Notes: generated from the sequence alone by a model not told the origin. A stretch of 64,000 bases of DNA from Variovorax sp. HW608 (GCF_900090195.1 NZ_LT607803.1:992001-1056000), one strand, 5' to 3'; counted from the stretch's first letter, positions 8,366 to 17,224 are shown. Numbers and translations are program-made.

Positions 8366-9067
8366 CTAGATAGCGATCGCCGCTGCAAGCTCGCGCCGGT
8401 GATCCTCGTTACTTGCATCCCCGTGCATCACGATGCGGCCGCGCTCGATCGCATAGAAGCGGTCGGAGACCGCCAATGCCTCGCGCATGTTCTGTTCCAC
8501 GAGGAGAATGGAAGCGCCCGACTGGCGCAACTCCCGGATCAGGGCGAAGACCTCGTCGACGATCATTGGCGCGAGGCCCTCGCTGGGCTCGTCCACCAGC
8601 AGCAGCTTCGGGGGCCGCACCATTGCGCGCGCCATCGCCAGCATCTGCTGCTCGCCACCCGAGAGAGTCGTGCCCGTCTGTTCCCGGCGCTCGCGCAGGC
8701 GCGGAAACCGCGTGTAGATCCGCTCCAGGCCTTGTCGCGCATCTGCTGCGCTGGCGAATTGCATGAGACCGAGTTCCAGATTCTCATGCACGGTCAGTCC
8801 CGGAAAGATCCGGCGATCTTCCGGCACGAACCCGATCCCTCGGTGCGTGACTTCGTTGGGTGGCCTGCCTGCAAGGCTGCCACCGAGGAAACGGATCTCT
8901 CCGCGTGAAGGCTTCACCCAGCCCGCGATCGCCTTCAGCAGGCTCGTTTTTCCCGCGCCGTTGCGGCCGAACAAGGTAACGATCTCGCCGTGGCCCACAC
9001 GCATGTCGATGCCGTGGAGCACATGGCTGCTGCCGTAGTGGAGGTGCAGGTCGCTGACTTCCAGCAT
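8366..9067 (-). CDS. livF: Branched-chain/aromatic-acid-type ABC transporter ATPase, LivF family
   Basis: A 233-residue ABC ATPase with Walker A GRNGAGKT, signature LSGGEQQ and Walker B LLLVDEPSEGLAP, the last typical of LivF. The start at 9067 follows the livG stop by one base (TGACATG), so the genes are coupled. It powers the LivHM permease together with LivG at the inner membrane. HAAT/Liv importers in Burkholderiales often carry aromatic acids, amides or urea rather than branched-chain amino acids. The P450 and SDR context suggests an oxidisable organic acid, but this is inference. Confidence 0.94.
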   Translation of the reverse strand: MLEVSDLHLHYGSSHVLHGIDMRVGHGEIVTLFGRNGAGKTSLLKAIAGWVKPSRGEIRFLGGSLAGRPPNEVTHRGIGFVPEDRRIFPGLTVHENLELGLMQFASAADARQGLERIYTRFPRLRERREQTGTTLSGGEQQMLAMARAMVRPPKLLLVDEPSEGLAPMIVDEVFALIRELRQSGASILLVEQNMREALAVSDRFYAIERGRIVMHGDASNEDHRRELAAAIAI

Positions 9068-9068
9068 G

Positions 9069-9812
9069 TCAGTGATACCCCAGGTACGCGGCCTGCACGG
9101 CCTCATTCGACCGAACCTGTGCAGGTGTGCCCTCGGCGAGCTTGCGGCCCTGGTGCATCACCACGACATGATCCGACAACGTCATCACCATCTCGATGTC
9201 GTGCTCGATGAGCAGCACTGTCACTTCATCGGACAAGCTGCGAACAAGCTGCGCGGTATCCTGCGTATCGACATGGCTCATGCCTTGCGTAGGCTCGTCA
9301 AGCAACAAGACCCGTGGTCGTGAGGCCAGGCATACGGCAATTTCCAGCCTGCGCTGCTCGCCGTGCGACAGGTGGCCCGCGAGCTCGTCCGCCTTGTCGC
9401 GCAGTTGCATCCGCTCGAGGATTCGCGCCACCTCGCCCGCAGCCATGCGGCTGCGCTGCACGGGCCTCATCATGAAGCGACGCGGTTCCAGCACCTGCGC
9501 CGCAAGGCGGACGTTCTCCGCGACCGTCAGCTCGCTGAACAGATTGGTGATCTGGAAGGAGCGCGCCATTCCGGCGCGCGCCAGTCGATTTGGCGGCTTG
9601 CCGGTGATGTCGCGGCCGTCGAGATAGACGCGACCTTCATCGGGGGTGAGGGCTCCGCTGATGAGATTGAAGAGGCTCGACTTCCCGGCCCCGTTCGGGC
9701 CGATGATGGTCGTGATGCGGTTGGCTTCCACATCGAAGCTCACACCGTCGACTGCGCGCAGCCCGCCGAACGAGCGGCACAGATCCCGCACCTGCAGCAA
9801 TGCCGTCGTCAT
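9069..9812 (-). CDS. livG: Branched-chain/aromatic-acid-type ABC transporter ATPase, LivG family
   Basis: A 247-residue ABC ATPase. Walker A is GPNGAGKS, followed by SLFNLISG and GMARSFQ (the LivG-type Q-loop region). The signature is LSHGEQRR, a common LivG variant of LSGGQ, and Walker B is VLLLDEPTQGM. The C-terminus ends EAVQAAYLGYH, as in LivG. It overlaps livM by 4 bp (ATGA) and precedes livF by one base. It pairs with LivF to energise the LivHM channel. Confidence 0.94.
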   Translation of the reverse strand: MTTALLQVRDLCRSFGGLRAVDGVSFDVEANRITTIIGPNGAGKSSLFNLISGALTPDEGRVYLDGRDITGKPPNRLARAGMARSFQITNLFSELTVAENVRLAAQVLEPRRFMMRPVQRSRMAAGEVARILERMQLRDKADELAGHLSHGEQRRLEIAVCLASRPRVLLLDEPTQGMSHVDTQDTAQLVRSLSDEVTVLLIEHDIEMVMTLSDHVVVMHQGRKLAEGTPAQVRSNEAVQAAYLGYH

Positions 9813-10855
9813 TGGCCTTCCCCCGTCGAGGGCACCGGCAAGCGCGAAAGACGATGCACACTCGCTCGTCCGAGGCGACGCACAAGGCGATCACGCGCCA
9901 GCGCCAGGATCCCGTGAGGCAGGAAAAGCACCACGAGCATGAACACGGTTCCGATGACGATGACATGATGGGTCGTATAGGAACCAACGATCGATTTCAG
10001 GAGCACCAGGATCGCGCTTCCCCAGAAAGCCCCCGTCAGCGTGCCCACGCCCCCCACGATCACTGCGATCAGAGCATTGCCGGACGTGCCGAAGTACAGC
10101 AGGTCGGGCGATGTAAAGCCTCGAAGCATCGGGTACAGGGTGCCAGCAACCCCGGCGACCACACTGGCTAGCACATAGACCGCCATACGCGCTCGCGAGA
10201 CCGAATAGCCGAGGTAAGCGATTCGGCCCTCGTTCGCCCGGAGTGCAACGAGCATGCGTCCGAACGGCGTCCCCAGGAGGAGCGCAATGACTACATAGAG
10301 TGTGAGCATGAGAAGCGCCGCGACCAGGAGGAATCCCGGCGCATTTCCGGTTGAGGTGGACGCGAACACCAGCGGGATTTCCACCAACGGCACACCGATC
10401 AGACCGTCCGAGCCACCCAGCGCGCGCGTGTTGTAGACCAGCTTGGCCACCACGAGCGCAAGTGCGAACGTGATCAAGGCGAAGTACACGCCCCGTACGC
10501 GCAAGGCGACGAGGCCGAAGACGGTGCCGCTGACCAGGCACACGCCGGCGCCAGCCCCCACGGCGGCCCAGAACGACCCGTTGGACATGAGCACGAGCGC
10601 CGATGCATAGGCGCCCAGTCCGAAATACATCGCCTGGCCGAGGGACAACAACCCCGTGCACCCGAGCAGCAGATCGACGGACAACGCCAAGCCTCCGAAG
10701 ATAAACGCCTCGGTCGCGAGCCTGATGTAGAACGTGTCACCCAGCAGATGCGCAGCCATCGCAAACAGTGCGGCCGCGCCGAAGAGTCCGGCCGTGAGCA
10801 GGTGGCTCGCACGCAAGGCAAGCGATTGACGATCAAGCACGGCCGAGCCCTCCAT
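9809..10855 (-). CDS. livM: Branched-chain/aromatic-acid-type ABC transporter permease, LivM family
   Basis: A 348-residue polytopic inner-membrane protein with about nine hydrophobic segments. The LivM hallmarks are present: LLSLGQAMYFGLGAYASALV near the N-terminus, LRVRGVYFALITFALA, and the EAA-like ALRANEGRIAYLGY loop that contacts the ATPases. It overlaps livH by about 23 bp and livG by 4 bp. It forms the heteromeric channel with LivH. Confidence 0.94.
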   Translation of the reverse strand: MEGSAVLDRQSLALRASHLLTAGLFGAAALFAMAAHLLGDTFYIRLATEAFIFGGLALSVDLLLGCTGLLSLGQAMYFGLGAYASALVLMSNGSFWAAVGAGAGVCLVSGTVFGLVALRVRGVYFALITFALALVVAKLVYNTRALGGSDGLIGVPLVEIPLVFASTSTGNAPGFLLVAALLMLTLYVVIALLLGTPFGRMLVALRANEGRIAYLGYSVSRARMAVYVLASVVAGVAGTLYPMLRGFTSPDLLYFGTSGNALIAVIVGGVGTLTGAFWGSAILVLLKSIVGSYTTHHVIVIGTVFMLVVLFLPHGILALARDRLVRRLGRASVHRLSRLPVPSTGEGQ

Positions 10856-11723
10856 AGAGGCCCTTCGGCCGCAGCATGAGGAAGGCCACCATCACGCCAA
10901 AGACGATGGCCTCTGTCCAGACAGGGGCGATGATGAGGCTGCTCAACGCATGCACTTGGCTCAACAGCAGGCCGGCAATGACCGCCCCAACCACCGAGCC
11001 CATCCCGCCTACGATCACCACACTGAAGGCGAGGAAGATGAAATCGTGCCCCATGGTGGGAAAGACCGAGTACACCGGCGCCAGGATTGCGCCCGCCAAC
11101 GCAGCGAGCGCGGCACCGAACGCGAAGGTGCCCGAAAACACGATTCCGACAGGCACCCCGAGTGACGCGGCCATATGGCGATCGAACGCCGCCGCGCGGA
11201 CCATGGCGCCCAGCCGCGTGCGGTACACCAGCCATGCGATCGCGGCGATCACGGCGCTTCCCGCGCACACCAGGAACACCCGGTAGTAGGGCAGCACCAA
11301 CCCGCCGAACTCGAACATCCCCGGCAACGGGTTCTCGGGTCGGTACGGATTCGGTCCGAAAGCGAGCTTGAGCAAGTCCTCGAGCACGAGCGACAAGCCG
11401 AAGGTCACCAGCAAGGTCGTGATGTGCCGTTCCGCGTGATCGTAGACGCGGCGTATCAGCACGCGCTCGAGCAGCATCGCGACAGGAAACATCAGCAACG
11501 GCGCCAGGAACAGCACGACCCAGAATCCGAGACCCGCGGCCATGAGGGCCACGGCGGTGAACGCGCCGACCGCGTAGAACTCACCGTGGCTCATATTCAA
11601 CACATCGAGCAGTCCGAACGTGATCGTGAGGCCCAGCGCCACGAGGATGACCGCGACGCCGAGCGTCAGGCCATTGAACAACTGAGGCGCCAACACGAAC
11701 TGAAGGTAGTCCAGCGCGTTCAA
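10833..11723 (-). CDS. livH: Branched-chain/aromatic-acid-type ABC transporter permease, LivH family
   Basis: A 296-residue polytopic permease. Family motifs are GVAVILVALGLTITFGLLDVLNM-like at the N-terminus (residues about 22-44), the MSHGEFYAVGAF segment, and GMGSVVGAVIAGLLL near the C-terminus. It starts 19 bases downstream of the binding-protein gene, in normal liv order. It partners LivM, LivG and LivF. Confidence 0.94.
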   Translation of the reverse strand: MNALDYLQFVLAPQLFNGLTLGVAVILVALGLTITFGLLDVLNMSHGEFYAVGAFTAVALMAAGLGFWVVLFLAPLLMFPVAMLLERVLIRRVYDHAERHITTLLVTFGLSLVLEDLLKLAFGPNPYRPENPLPGMFEFGGLVLPYYRVFLVCAGSAVIAAIAWLVYRTRLGAMVRAAAFDRHMAASLGVPVGIVFSGTFAFGAALAALAGAILAPVYSVFPTMGHDFIFLAFSVVIVGGMGSVVGAVIAGLLLSQVHALSSLIIAPVWTEAIVFGVMVAFLMLRPKGLYGGLGRA

Positions 11724-11742
11724 ACGACTTCTCCCCTGAATC

Positions 11743-12906
11743 TCAGAAGCGGGTGCAGACGTTGGGACCGATCGCGTCGGGACCGGCGATTTTTGCGATC
11801 ACTTCGAACTGGCCCTTGCGCACGGCAACGATGTACATGTCCTGGATCGCCTGGTGATCGCCGGCACGAATCGTTTTCTCCCCCTGCGGCGTGCTCCACG
11901 TCAGGCCGCGCAGCGCCCTGCGCACCTTGTCGGTCTCGGTCGACTTTGCTTTCTCGACTGCGATCTTGTAGGCATACAGCATGCCGTACGAGTCTGCTGC
12001 AAACGAGTCCGGCTCCGAGTTGTACGCGGCGCGATAAGCCGAGACGAATCGCTTGTTCTCCGGCAGATCCAGCTGGGGCGAGTAGCCCGTTCCCGTCACG
12101 AAGCCCTCGGCCGCAGCCCCGATGGCACCCAGGTTCGTCTCATTGAGGGTGCCGCCCGCGCCCACCACGAGCACGCCCTTCAGCAGCCCGAACTCTTGCA
12201 TCTGCGAGAACAGCCGCACAGTATCATTGCCTGCGACTGCAAGGTAGATCACTTCGGGTCGCCCGATACGCACCTGGCCGAAGAACTGGGTGTAGTCCTT
12301 GGTGTCGAGCGGCGCATACACCTCGCCGACGGAGACAAGGCCATTCTTCTCGGCCTGTTTCTTGAAAGCCGCGACGCTCGAGCGGCCCATCTCGTAGTCC
12401 GGCCCGATGTACAGAACGCGAGCCTTCGGCTTGGTCTTGGCGACCCACGAAGCCAGCGCGATCGACTGCTGCTCAGCGCGGGCATTGACGCGGAACATCG
12501 CGGGCGAGCAGCGTTCTCCGGTGATCGAGTCGGCATAGGAAACGGTGGTGGAGGCCAGCTTGCCATTGCGCTCGGCGACCTGCGCCACCGCCAGGCTCGA
12601 TCCCGAGTGGACGGTGCCGGAGAGGAAATCCACGTGTGACACCTGGAACAGCTTCTCCGCCTTCTGCACTGCGATCGGCGGGCTTGCTTCTTCATCCTCG
12701 AAGAGCAGTTCGATCCTGCGCCCCATCGCGCCGCCGGAATCGTTGATCTCACGCGCGGCCAGTTCGAATCCCCGGCGCAGGGTCTGCCCGATGCCCGCGT
12801 ACGTCCCCGACAAAGGCGTGACGATGCCAACCTTGATGGGCTCCTGGGCCAAGGCCGTGGACAACAGTGCCAGCCATGCCGTGGCCGCGCAGACGATCTT
12901 CAACAT
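11743..12906 (-). CDS. Liv-type ABC transporter substrate-binding protein
   Basis: A 387-residue periplasmic type I binding protein. A signal peptide of about 20 residues ends at STALAQ; the mature protein starts EPIKVGIVTPLSGTYAGIGQ, typical of LivK/amide-binding receptors. Further family marks are the LFEDEEASPPIAVQKAEKL segment and a VLYIGPDYEMGRSS strand in lobe two. A strong AGGAG precedes ATG 12906. It heads the livHMGF run and delivers the ligand to LivHM. The ligand is not inferable; the neighbouring oxygenases suggest an aromatic or related acid. Confidence 0.94.
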   Translation of the reverse strand: MLKIVCAATAWLALLSTALAQEPIKVGIVTPLSGTYAGIGQTLRRGFELAAREINDSGGAMGRRIELLFEDEEASPPIAVQKAEKLFQVSHVDFLSGTVHSGSSLAVAQVAERNGKLASTTVSYADSITGERCSPAMFRVNARAEQQSIALASWVAKTKPKARVLYIGPDYEMGRSSVAAFKKQAEKNGLVSVGEVYAPLDTKDYTQFFGQVRIGRPEVIYLAVAGNDTVRLFSQMQEFGLLKGVLVVGAGGTLNETNLGAIGAAAEGFVTGTGYSPQLDLPENKRFVSAYRAAYNSEPDSFAADSYGMLYAYKIAVEKAKSTETDKVRRALRGLTWSTPQGEKTIRAGDHQAIQDMYIVAVRKGQFEVIAKIAGPDAIGPNVCTRF

Positions 12907-13019
12907 GTTTGTCTCCTCGTTGTAGGCAATGAGCTGCTTGATGCGTTCCGCATTGTTTAGCTGCCGCCGCGGGGAAACAATTCACGAATCCTCACCGGGC
13001 GTGAGCCGCGATCACAACA

Positions 13020-13895
13020 TCAGGCCGGCATGCCTGCGGCCCAGCTTTTGAACTCGAAGCCCGGCCTTCTGGCATCCAGCGGCGTGGGGCGCCGCGTTCC
13101 GGCAAGGATCTTTCGCGCGGCGATGTGGTCCGCGGGCCGGCCCACGGATTCCACGGCGACGAGTTCATCGCGTCTGAAACACAGAACCGAGAATTGCTGC
13201 GAGAGGTCCGGGCCGATCGTCACGTACTGGTCGCAGCCCCGCGCCAGCCCGGCGATCTGCAAGCGCAGTAGCTGGTTGCTCCAGAACCAGGGGACCGCGC
13301 TGTATGGTGCGGGCCGCCCCATCAGGGCCGCCGCGACACAACGCGCTTGGTCAGTGGCGTTCTGCACGGATTCGAGCCGGCAGTGGCCCTCGTCGAAAGG
13401 AAACTCCGCAGCATCCCCGATCGCGTAGATTGCGGGGTCGCTGGTTCGCAGGGCTTCGTCGACCCGAATGCCCCCTCCGACCGACAGTCCCGCAGAGGCA
13501 GCAAGGCCTGTGCGGGGGACAACGCCGATGCCGTAGACGACCAGGTCAGCCTGGATCGAACGACCATCGTTCAACTGCACGCCAACGACCGCTCCGCGCT
13601 CCCCCATCAGGCGCTCGACGTTCGAGCCAAAGTGGAATTGCGCACCCGCCTGAACAAAGCTCTTCTCGAACGCCGCGGACGTAGGCTGCGAAACAGCCCG
13701 AGCCATCGGACGATCTGCAACATCAATGACGTCGACGCTCACCCCCGCCGAAAGTGCGGTCGCGGCAAACTCCAGCCCGATGAGCAGCCGTCCGTCGTAT
13801 CCCTCTTGACGAAGGCAGATTGCCAGTTGGGTACCGGCATGGCCCGCACCCGCGATGACGACACAGTCGAGCGAAGAAGCGATGGGGTCCGCCAT
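13020..13895 (-). CDS. Ferredoxin reductase-like FAD protein with large in-frame internal deletion
   Basis: Encodes 291 residues where putidaredoxin-reductase-type enzymes have about 400. The N-terminal FAD Rossmann motif is intact (VIAGAGHAGTQLA, residues about 12-24). After QEGYDGRLL (about residue 37) the chain goes straight to IGLEFAATALSAGVSVDVID, the segment that normally follows the NADH-binding GGGYIG motif. About 110-120 residues are therefore missing, including the rest of the first FAD segment and the NAD glycine motif. The second FAD motif (AIYAIGDAAEFP) and the C-terminal domain remain. Probably unable to transfer electrons, although the frame is open. ATG 13895 lies 5 bp after the ferredoxin stop. 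Confidence 0.8.
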   Translation of the reverse strand: MADPIASSLDCVVIAGAGHAGTQLAICLRQEGYDGRLLIGLEFAATALSAGVSVDVIDVADRPMARAVSQPTSAAFEKSFVQAGAQFHFGSNVERLMGERGAVVGVQLNDGRSIQADLVVYGIGVVPRTGLAASAGLSVGGGIRVDEALRTSDPAIYAIGDAAEFPFDEGHCRLESVQNATDQARCVAAALMGRPAPYSAVPWFWSNQLLRLQIAGLARGCDQYVTIGPDLSQQFSVLCFRRDELVAVESVGRPADHIAARKILAGTRRPTPLDARRPGFEFKSWAAGMPA

Positions 13896-13900
13896 GACTC

Positions 13901-14224
13901 TCAGGCTTGGCGCTGCGGCAGCGAAATCATGAGCCCATCCATTTCGGGCCTCACGACCAATTGGCAGGCAAGGCGGCTGTTGGATCGGCGAGCCTCGAAC
14001 GTGGAGTCCAGCATTTCGTCCTCTACAGCATCGGGCGGCGGCAACGCATCGAGCCGCAAAGGATCCACGTACACGTGGCACGTCGCGCACATCGCCGAAC
14101 CGCCGCATTCCGCGATGATCCCGTCAAGCCCGGCGTTGACGGCCGTCTGCATGATGCTCGTCCCGTCGCGAACGTCGCATTCATGCCGGGAGCCGTCGAG
14201 TTGAACAAACACAATACGCGTCAT
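13901..14224 (-). CDS. [2Fe-2S] ferredoxin, putidaredoxin/adrenodoxin type
   Basis: A 107-residue ferredoxin starting MTRIVFVQLDG. Cluster ligands follow the vertebrate/putidaredoxin pattern: C-GGSAM-C-AT-C in ECGGSAMCATCHVYVDP, with the fourth Cys in RLACQLVV near residue 86. It would pass electrons from the adjacent FAD reductase to the cytochromes P450 encoded on either side. It sits between the CoxG remnant and the reductase. A partial, IS-interrupted second copy exists at 48259-48316 and 49446-49472. Confidence 0.93.
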   Translation of the reverse strand: MTRIVFVQLDGSRHECDVRDGTSIMQTAVNAGLDGIIAECGGSAMCATCHVYVDPLRLDALPPPDAVEDEMLDSTFEARRSNSRLACQLVVRPEMDGLMISLPQRQA

Positions 14225-14243
14225 CGGTATTCCAATTCGTTGA

Positions 14244-14435
14244 TCAGTGAAGCAGCGCGATCGCGCGGACCGCGGCACCTGTTGTGAGAAGCCGCCGCGC
14301 CCAGGCGGGCAACTGCACAACCGGAGGCGAGAAGTCCGAAACGACCGCCGTCTGCGGTACGGCCGTCGCGCCCTTCACGGTCGCCCAAAGGGCCTGAGCC
14401 GGCATCGAGTTTGCTTGGCTACCCGTGAGATGCAT
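14244..14435 (-). pseudogene. CoxG-like remnant, middle deleted
   Basis: A 63-residue open frame that starts MHLTGSQANSMPAQALWATVKG and ends with PPVVQLPAWARRLLTTGAAVRAIALLH. Both ends align with the intact 186-residue CoxG at 4502 (MQITGSQAISMSPQDVWAAL and the PMELPAWAWCVLFAGAAITLLMLI anchor), but nearly all of the SRPBCC domain in between is gone. It also shares the upstream repeat. Residual translation would give only a membrane-tail peptide. Confidence 0.8.
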
Positions 14436-14440
14436 GGTCG

Positions 14441-14574
14441 ATGGAGGATCGGCGATCGTTGACAGATCGAGTGTTTCGCACGCCGGCTCGACCGACAATC
14501 GACGAATACTCACGTCGCATCAGACAATCTCACGAAAACCGATGCGCCCCGCATCGTCGACGAGCGTCGACAAG
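14441..14574. repeat. Dispersed CoxG-upstream repeat, copy 2
   Basis: About 134 bases matching copies at 5070-5164 and 49530-49664. Compared with copy 3, the match continues through the block encoding (minus strand) STLVDDAGRIGFRE, the tail of a lost upstream gene. The retained arrangement is gene tail, spacer and CoxG start. Confidence 0.8.
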
Positions 14575-14605
14575 CCCCTGCGACGACTTTAGGCCCCCAG
14601 GAGCC

Positions 14606-15133
14606 TCAGGCCGTCTCGATGGCCAGCGGCAGGGTCGCAAGACCCCGCAACGTGTTGTTCAGATACAGCTCGGGCGTGCCAGCGACATGGAAGCGTCGGA
14701 CGCGTTTCATCAAGACGGTCAGCAGCGCTTCAATCTCCAGGCGCGCGATGACCTGGCCCACGCATCCGTGGATGCCCGCCCCGAAAGTGAGCGTCCCCCG
14801 GGGGCGACGTTCGATGTCGAAGGTATCGGCATTCGGCCACTGTCGAGGGTCACGGTTGCTTGATCCGATCAGCAGCATGACTTTGTAGTTATCCGCCAGC
14901 GTGGCGCCGCCAAGGGCGGTCTCGCGCGCCGTCGTGCGAAAGACCTGCTGCGCCACGGGCTCGACACGCATCGCTTCGTCGATGGCGGCGCGCAGGAGCT
15001 CCGGATCGGCGCGCAGCTTATCGTAGGCATCGGGATGACGCGCCAGCAGGTGCAACACGTTGCCCAGTCCAAACACTGTCGTGTCGATCCCCGCGCTGAG
15101 GAACGCCCTGAGCAGCAGCTTCGCCGCGTCTAG
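14606..15133 (-). pseudogene. Cytochrome P450 (second), 3' part, cut off by an insertion sequence
   Basis: The C-terminal half of a P450 whose N-terminal half lies at 17225-17953. It begins inside the I-helix region (FLSAGIDTTVFG) and contains the ExxR-like EAMR and the heme loop FGAGIHGCVGQVIARLEIEALL, ending LATLPLAIETA. Removing the element at 15134-17220 and one CTAG copy joins the halves in frame (…GEITLDAAKLLL…), giving about 418 residues. It is closely related to the intact P450 at 6334. Without excision no functional enzyme is expected. Confidence 0.9.
15130..15133. repeat. Target-site duplication CTAG (left)
   Basis: CTAG immediately precedes the left terminal repeat and recurs at 17221-17224, flanking the insertion in the P450 gene. 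Confidence 0.9.
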
Positions 15134-15148
15134 CCTGGATTTCCACGC
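15134..15148 (+). repeat. Left terminal inverted repeat of the insertion sequence
   Basis: CCTGGATTTCCACGC, a perfect 15-bp inverted match to 17206-17220. Confidence 0.92.
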
Positions 15149-15258
15149 ACCACTTTTTGGCTAACGCTGCTCGATAGGGCAGACCAGTTCTTGCTCGCGC
15201 GCCCGAGTGGCCAGGAGCCCTCCAGCGTTAGCAATTTGTGCGCGCCCACCCATAGGCC

Positions 15259-15283
15259 AGACGGCCCCCATGCGGGGCCGTCT
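15259..15283. terminator. Perfect 10-bp stem-loop inside the IS left end
   Basis: AGACGGCCCC (15259-15268), a five-base loop and GGGGCCGTCT (15274-15283) form a perfect, very GC-rich hairpin with no U-tract. It lies between the left end and the transposase start. A plausible role is to block read-through transcription or translation of the transposase from outside; this is inference. Confidence 0.6.
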
Positions 15284-15389
15284 GCGCTTGTGCATGGCTC
15301 GCGCCAGCCACGGGCAGATCACCTGCCCAGCCGCATGCAGCTTGACTTTTTGAGCGATCTTCACTGGTTCGGGGGAGATTCTTGTTGAC

Positions 15390-17159
15390 ATGGCTGTATG
15401 TATGTACAACAATGCTTTTATGGGTATAGGCGTACCTAAAGACATAACAGATATCCGACGATTCTTCGCCGAGCCCTCCCATCCCCGCCAGCGACAGTAC
15501 GAAGCCCTTCGCGCCTTCTTCGTCGAAGGTCACCCCTCCCACGAAGTCGCCCGCGCCTTCGGCTACACGCCAGGGTCCTTCCGTGTGCTGTGCCATCAGT
15601 TCCGCCGCGATCCCGATCCGCAGTTCTTCGCCTCTCCCAGCCATGGTCCGCGCACCCAGCCGCACAAGTCCAAGGCTCACGACTTGGCGGTCGCCCTGCG
15701 CAAGCAGAACCATTCGGTCTACGAGATCAGCCAGGCCCTCAAGGCGCACGGCACGCCCCTGAGTCCCACCGCCGTGCGCGAGGTGCTGCGCGAGGAGGGG
15801 TTCGCGCCGCTGCCGCGGCGCGGCGACGACGAGCGACTCGATCGGCTGGGGCCCATCGCCGAAGCCGTGGCCGATGTGCGCGAGTTCGCGCTACGCCCGG
15901 GCACGCAGTTCACCACGCGCTGCGGGGGCTTGCTCCTCTTCCTGCCCGATCTGGTGCGCCTGCAGTTCGAGGAGATCGCCGCGCGCGCCAAGCTGCCCGG
16001 CTCCAGGATGATCCCCTCGTCTCACGCACTGCGCTGCGCACTCGCGCTCAAGCTGTGGTCGATCGAGCGCAAGAGCCATGTCATGGCCTTCGTCACCGAT
16101 CCGGGCCTGGCCCTGTTCTGCGGCCTGAACGTCGTGCCCAAGAAGAGCTACTTGTGCGAGTATTCCTCTCGCGTCGAACGTGAGCGCACCGTCTCGCTGC
16201 TGGGGGCCTGGCACCGCGCCGTCACCGAGGAGCATCTGTTCGATGCCCGCTCGTTCAACCTCGACTTCCACTCGGTGCCGTACTACGGCGACGATCCCCA
16301 GGTCCAGCGCCACTTCGTGTCCGCACGCAGTCGCGCGCAACCCAGCGTGCTGGCCTTCCTCGCGCAGGACGCCAGCGGTCGCGCCTTCTGCTACTCCAAT
16401 GCCGATCTGCGCAAGGGCGAGGAGGCCGAAGAAATCTTCCGCTTCATCGAGTTCTGGAAGCGTCAGCACGGTGAGCTCCCGCGGCATCTGGTGTTCGATT
16501 CGCGCCTGACCACCTACGCCCACCTGGCGCGCCTGGACCAGATGGGCATCACCTTCATGACGCTGCGTCGCCGCTCTGCGGCGCTGCTGCAGGAGGTGGA
16601 CGATCTTCCCGCCTCGGCCTGGCGCCGGGTCAGTCTCGATGTGCCCGCCCGCAAGTTCAAGAACCCTCGCGTGTTCGAGCAGTCGATCAGCCTGGCCGGC
16701 GCCACCTTGCGTCAGCTCTTCGTCGTCGATCTCGGCCACGAACAGCCCACGATCCTCCTGACCAACGACCGTGACACCTCTCACGCCAAGCTGCTCACCC
16801 GCTACGCCCAGCGCATGCTCATCGAGAACGCCCTGTCCGACGCCGTTCGCTTCTTTCACATGGATGCGTTGTCCTCGGCAGTCGGAATGAAAGTGGACTT
16901 CGACATGACCCTGCTGGTCATCGCCAGTGGCCTGTACCGGCTGCTGGCGCGTCGCATGCGCGGCTACGCCGATGCCCAGGCTCGCCACATCTTCCGTGAC
17001 CTTATCGACACGCCCGCCGACGTCTCAGTCACCGACTCCGAGGTCCAGGTCCACTTCCACCGCCGCGCCCACTTGCCCATCATCCTCGCTTCCGGATTGC
17101 TCAATACTCCGGTTTCCATCCCCTGGTGGAACGGCCATTCCTTGCGCATGTCGGCGTAG
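15390..17159 (+). CDS. DDE transposase of the insertion sequence
   Basis: A 589-residue protein. Residues about 30-75 form an N-terminal helix-turn-helix (RQRQYEALRAFFVEGH, then VARAFGYTPGSFRVL); a second helical region is near 95-135. The DDE catalytic core is visible as LDFHSVPYYGDD (first Asp, about 291), HLVFDSRLTTYAH (second Asp, about 371) and YAQRMLIENALSDAV (Y-x2-R-x3-E signature of IS4-type enzymes). A TTGACA sequence overlaps the start region. It appears intact, so the element may be active. ATG 15390 is the first start; an alternative is ATG 15420 (MGIGVPKD). Confidence 0.9.
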   Translation: MAVCMYNNAFMGIGVPKDITDIRRFFAEPSHPRQRQYEALRAFFVEGHPSHEVARAFGYTPGSFRVLCHQFRRDPDPQFFASPSHGPRTQPHKSKAHDLAVALRKQNHSVYEISQALKAHGTPLSPTAVREVLREEGFAPLPRRGDDERLDRLGPIAEAVADVREFALRPGTQFTTRCGGLLLFLPDLVRLQFEEIAARAKLPGSRMIPSSHALRCALALKLWSIERKSHVMAFVTDPGLALFCGLNVVPKKSYLCEYSSRVERERTVSLLGAWHRAVTEEHLFDARSFNLDFHSVPYYGDDPQVQRHFVSARSRAQPSVLAFLAQDASGRAFCYSNADLRKGEEAEEIFRFIEFWKRQHGELPRHLVFDSRLTTYAHLARLDQMGITFMTLRRRSAALLQEVDDLPASAWRRVSLDVPARKFKNPRVFEQSISLAGATLRQLFVVDLGHEQPTILLTNDRDTSHAKLLTRYAQRMLIENALSDAVRFFHMDALSSAVGMKVDFDMTLLVIASGLYRLLARRMRGYADAQARHIFRDLIDTPADVSVTDSEVQVHFHRRAHLPIILASGLLNTPVSIPWWNGHSLRMSA

Positions 17160-17205
17160 CCTTGTGGAGCTCAGCAACAGGCCCCTCTGTTAGCCCAACT
17201 ACCCC

Positions 17206-17220
17206 GCGTGGAAATCCAGG
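17206..17220 (-). repeat. Right terminal inverted repeat of the insertion sequence
   Basis: GCGTGGAAATCCAGG, the exact complement of the left end, followed by the second CTAG at 17221-17224. Confidence 0.92.
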
Positions 17221-17224
17221 CTAG

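Larger units (their letters stand above)
15134..17220 (+). mobile_element. Insertion sequence, 2087 bp, 15-bp terminal inverted repeats, 4-bp CTAG duplication
   Basis: The ends are CCTGGATTTCCACGC at 15134-15148 and its exact complement at 17206-17220, bounded on both sides by CTAG. It carries one large DDE transposase and a GC-rich hairpin near its left end. The 4-bp duplication and CC-starting ends fit several IS4-superfamily groups (IS1380-like among them), but I cannot assign the family. The perfect ends and duplication indicate a recent, simple transposition into the P450 gene. Confidence 0.93.

Noticed and set aside
15891..16988. Minus-strand open frame of 365 codons inside the IS
   Set aside because: Antisense to the transposase with no recognisable domain; the DDE residues lie in the plus frame.
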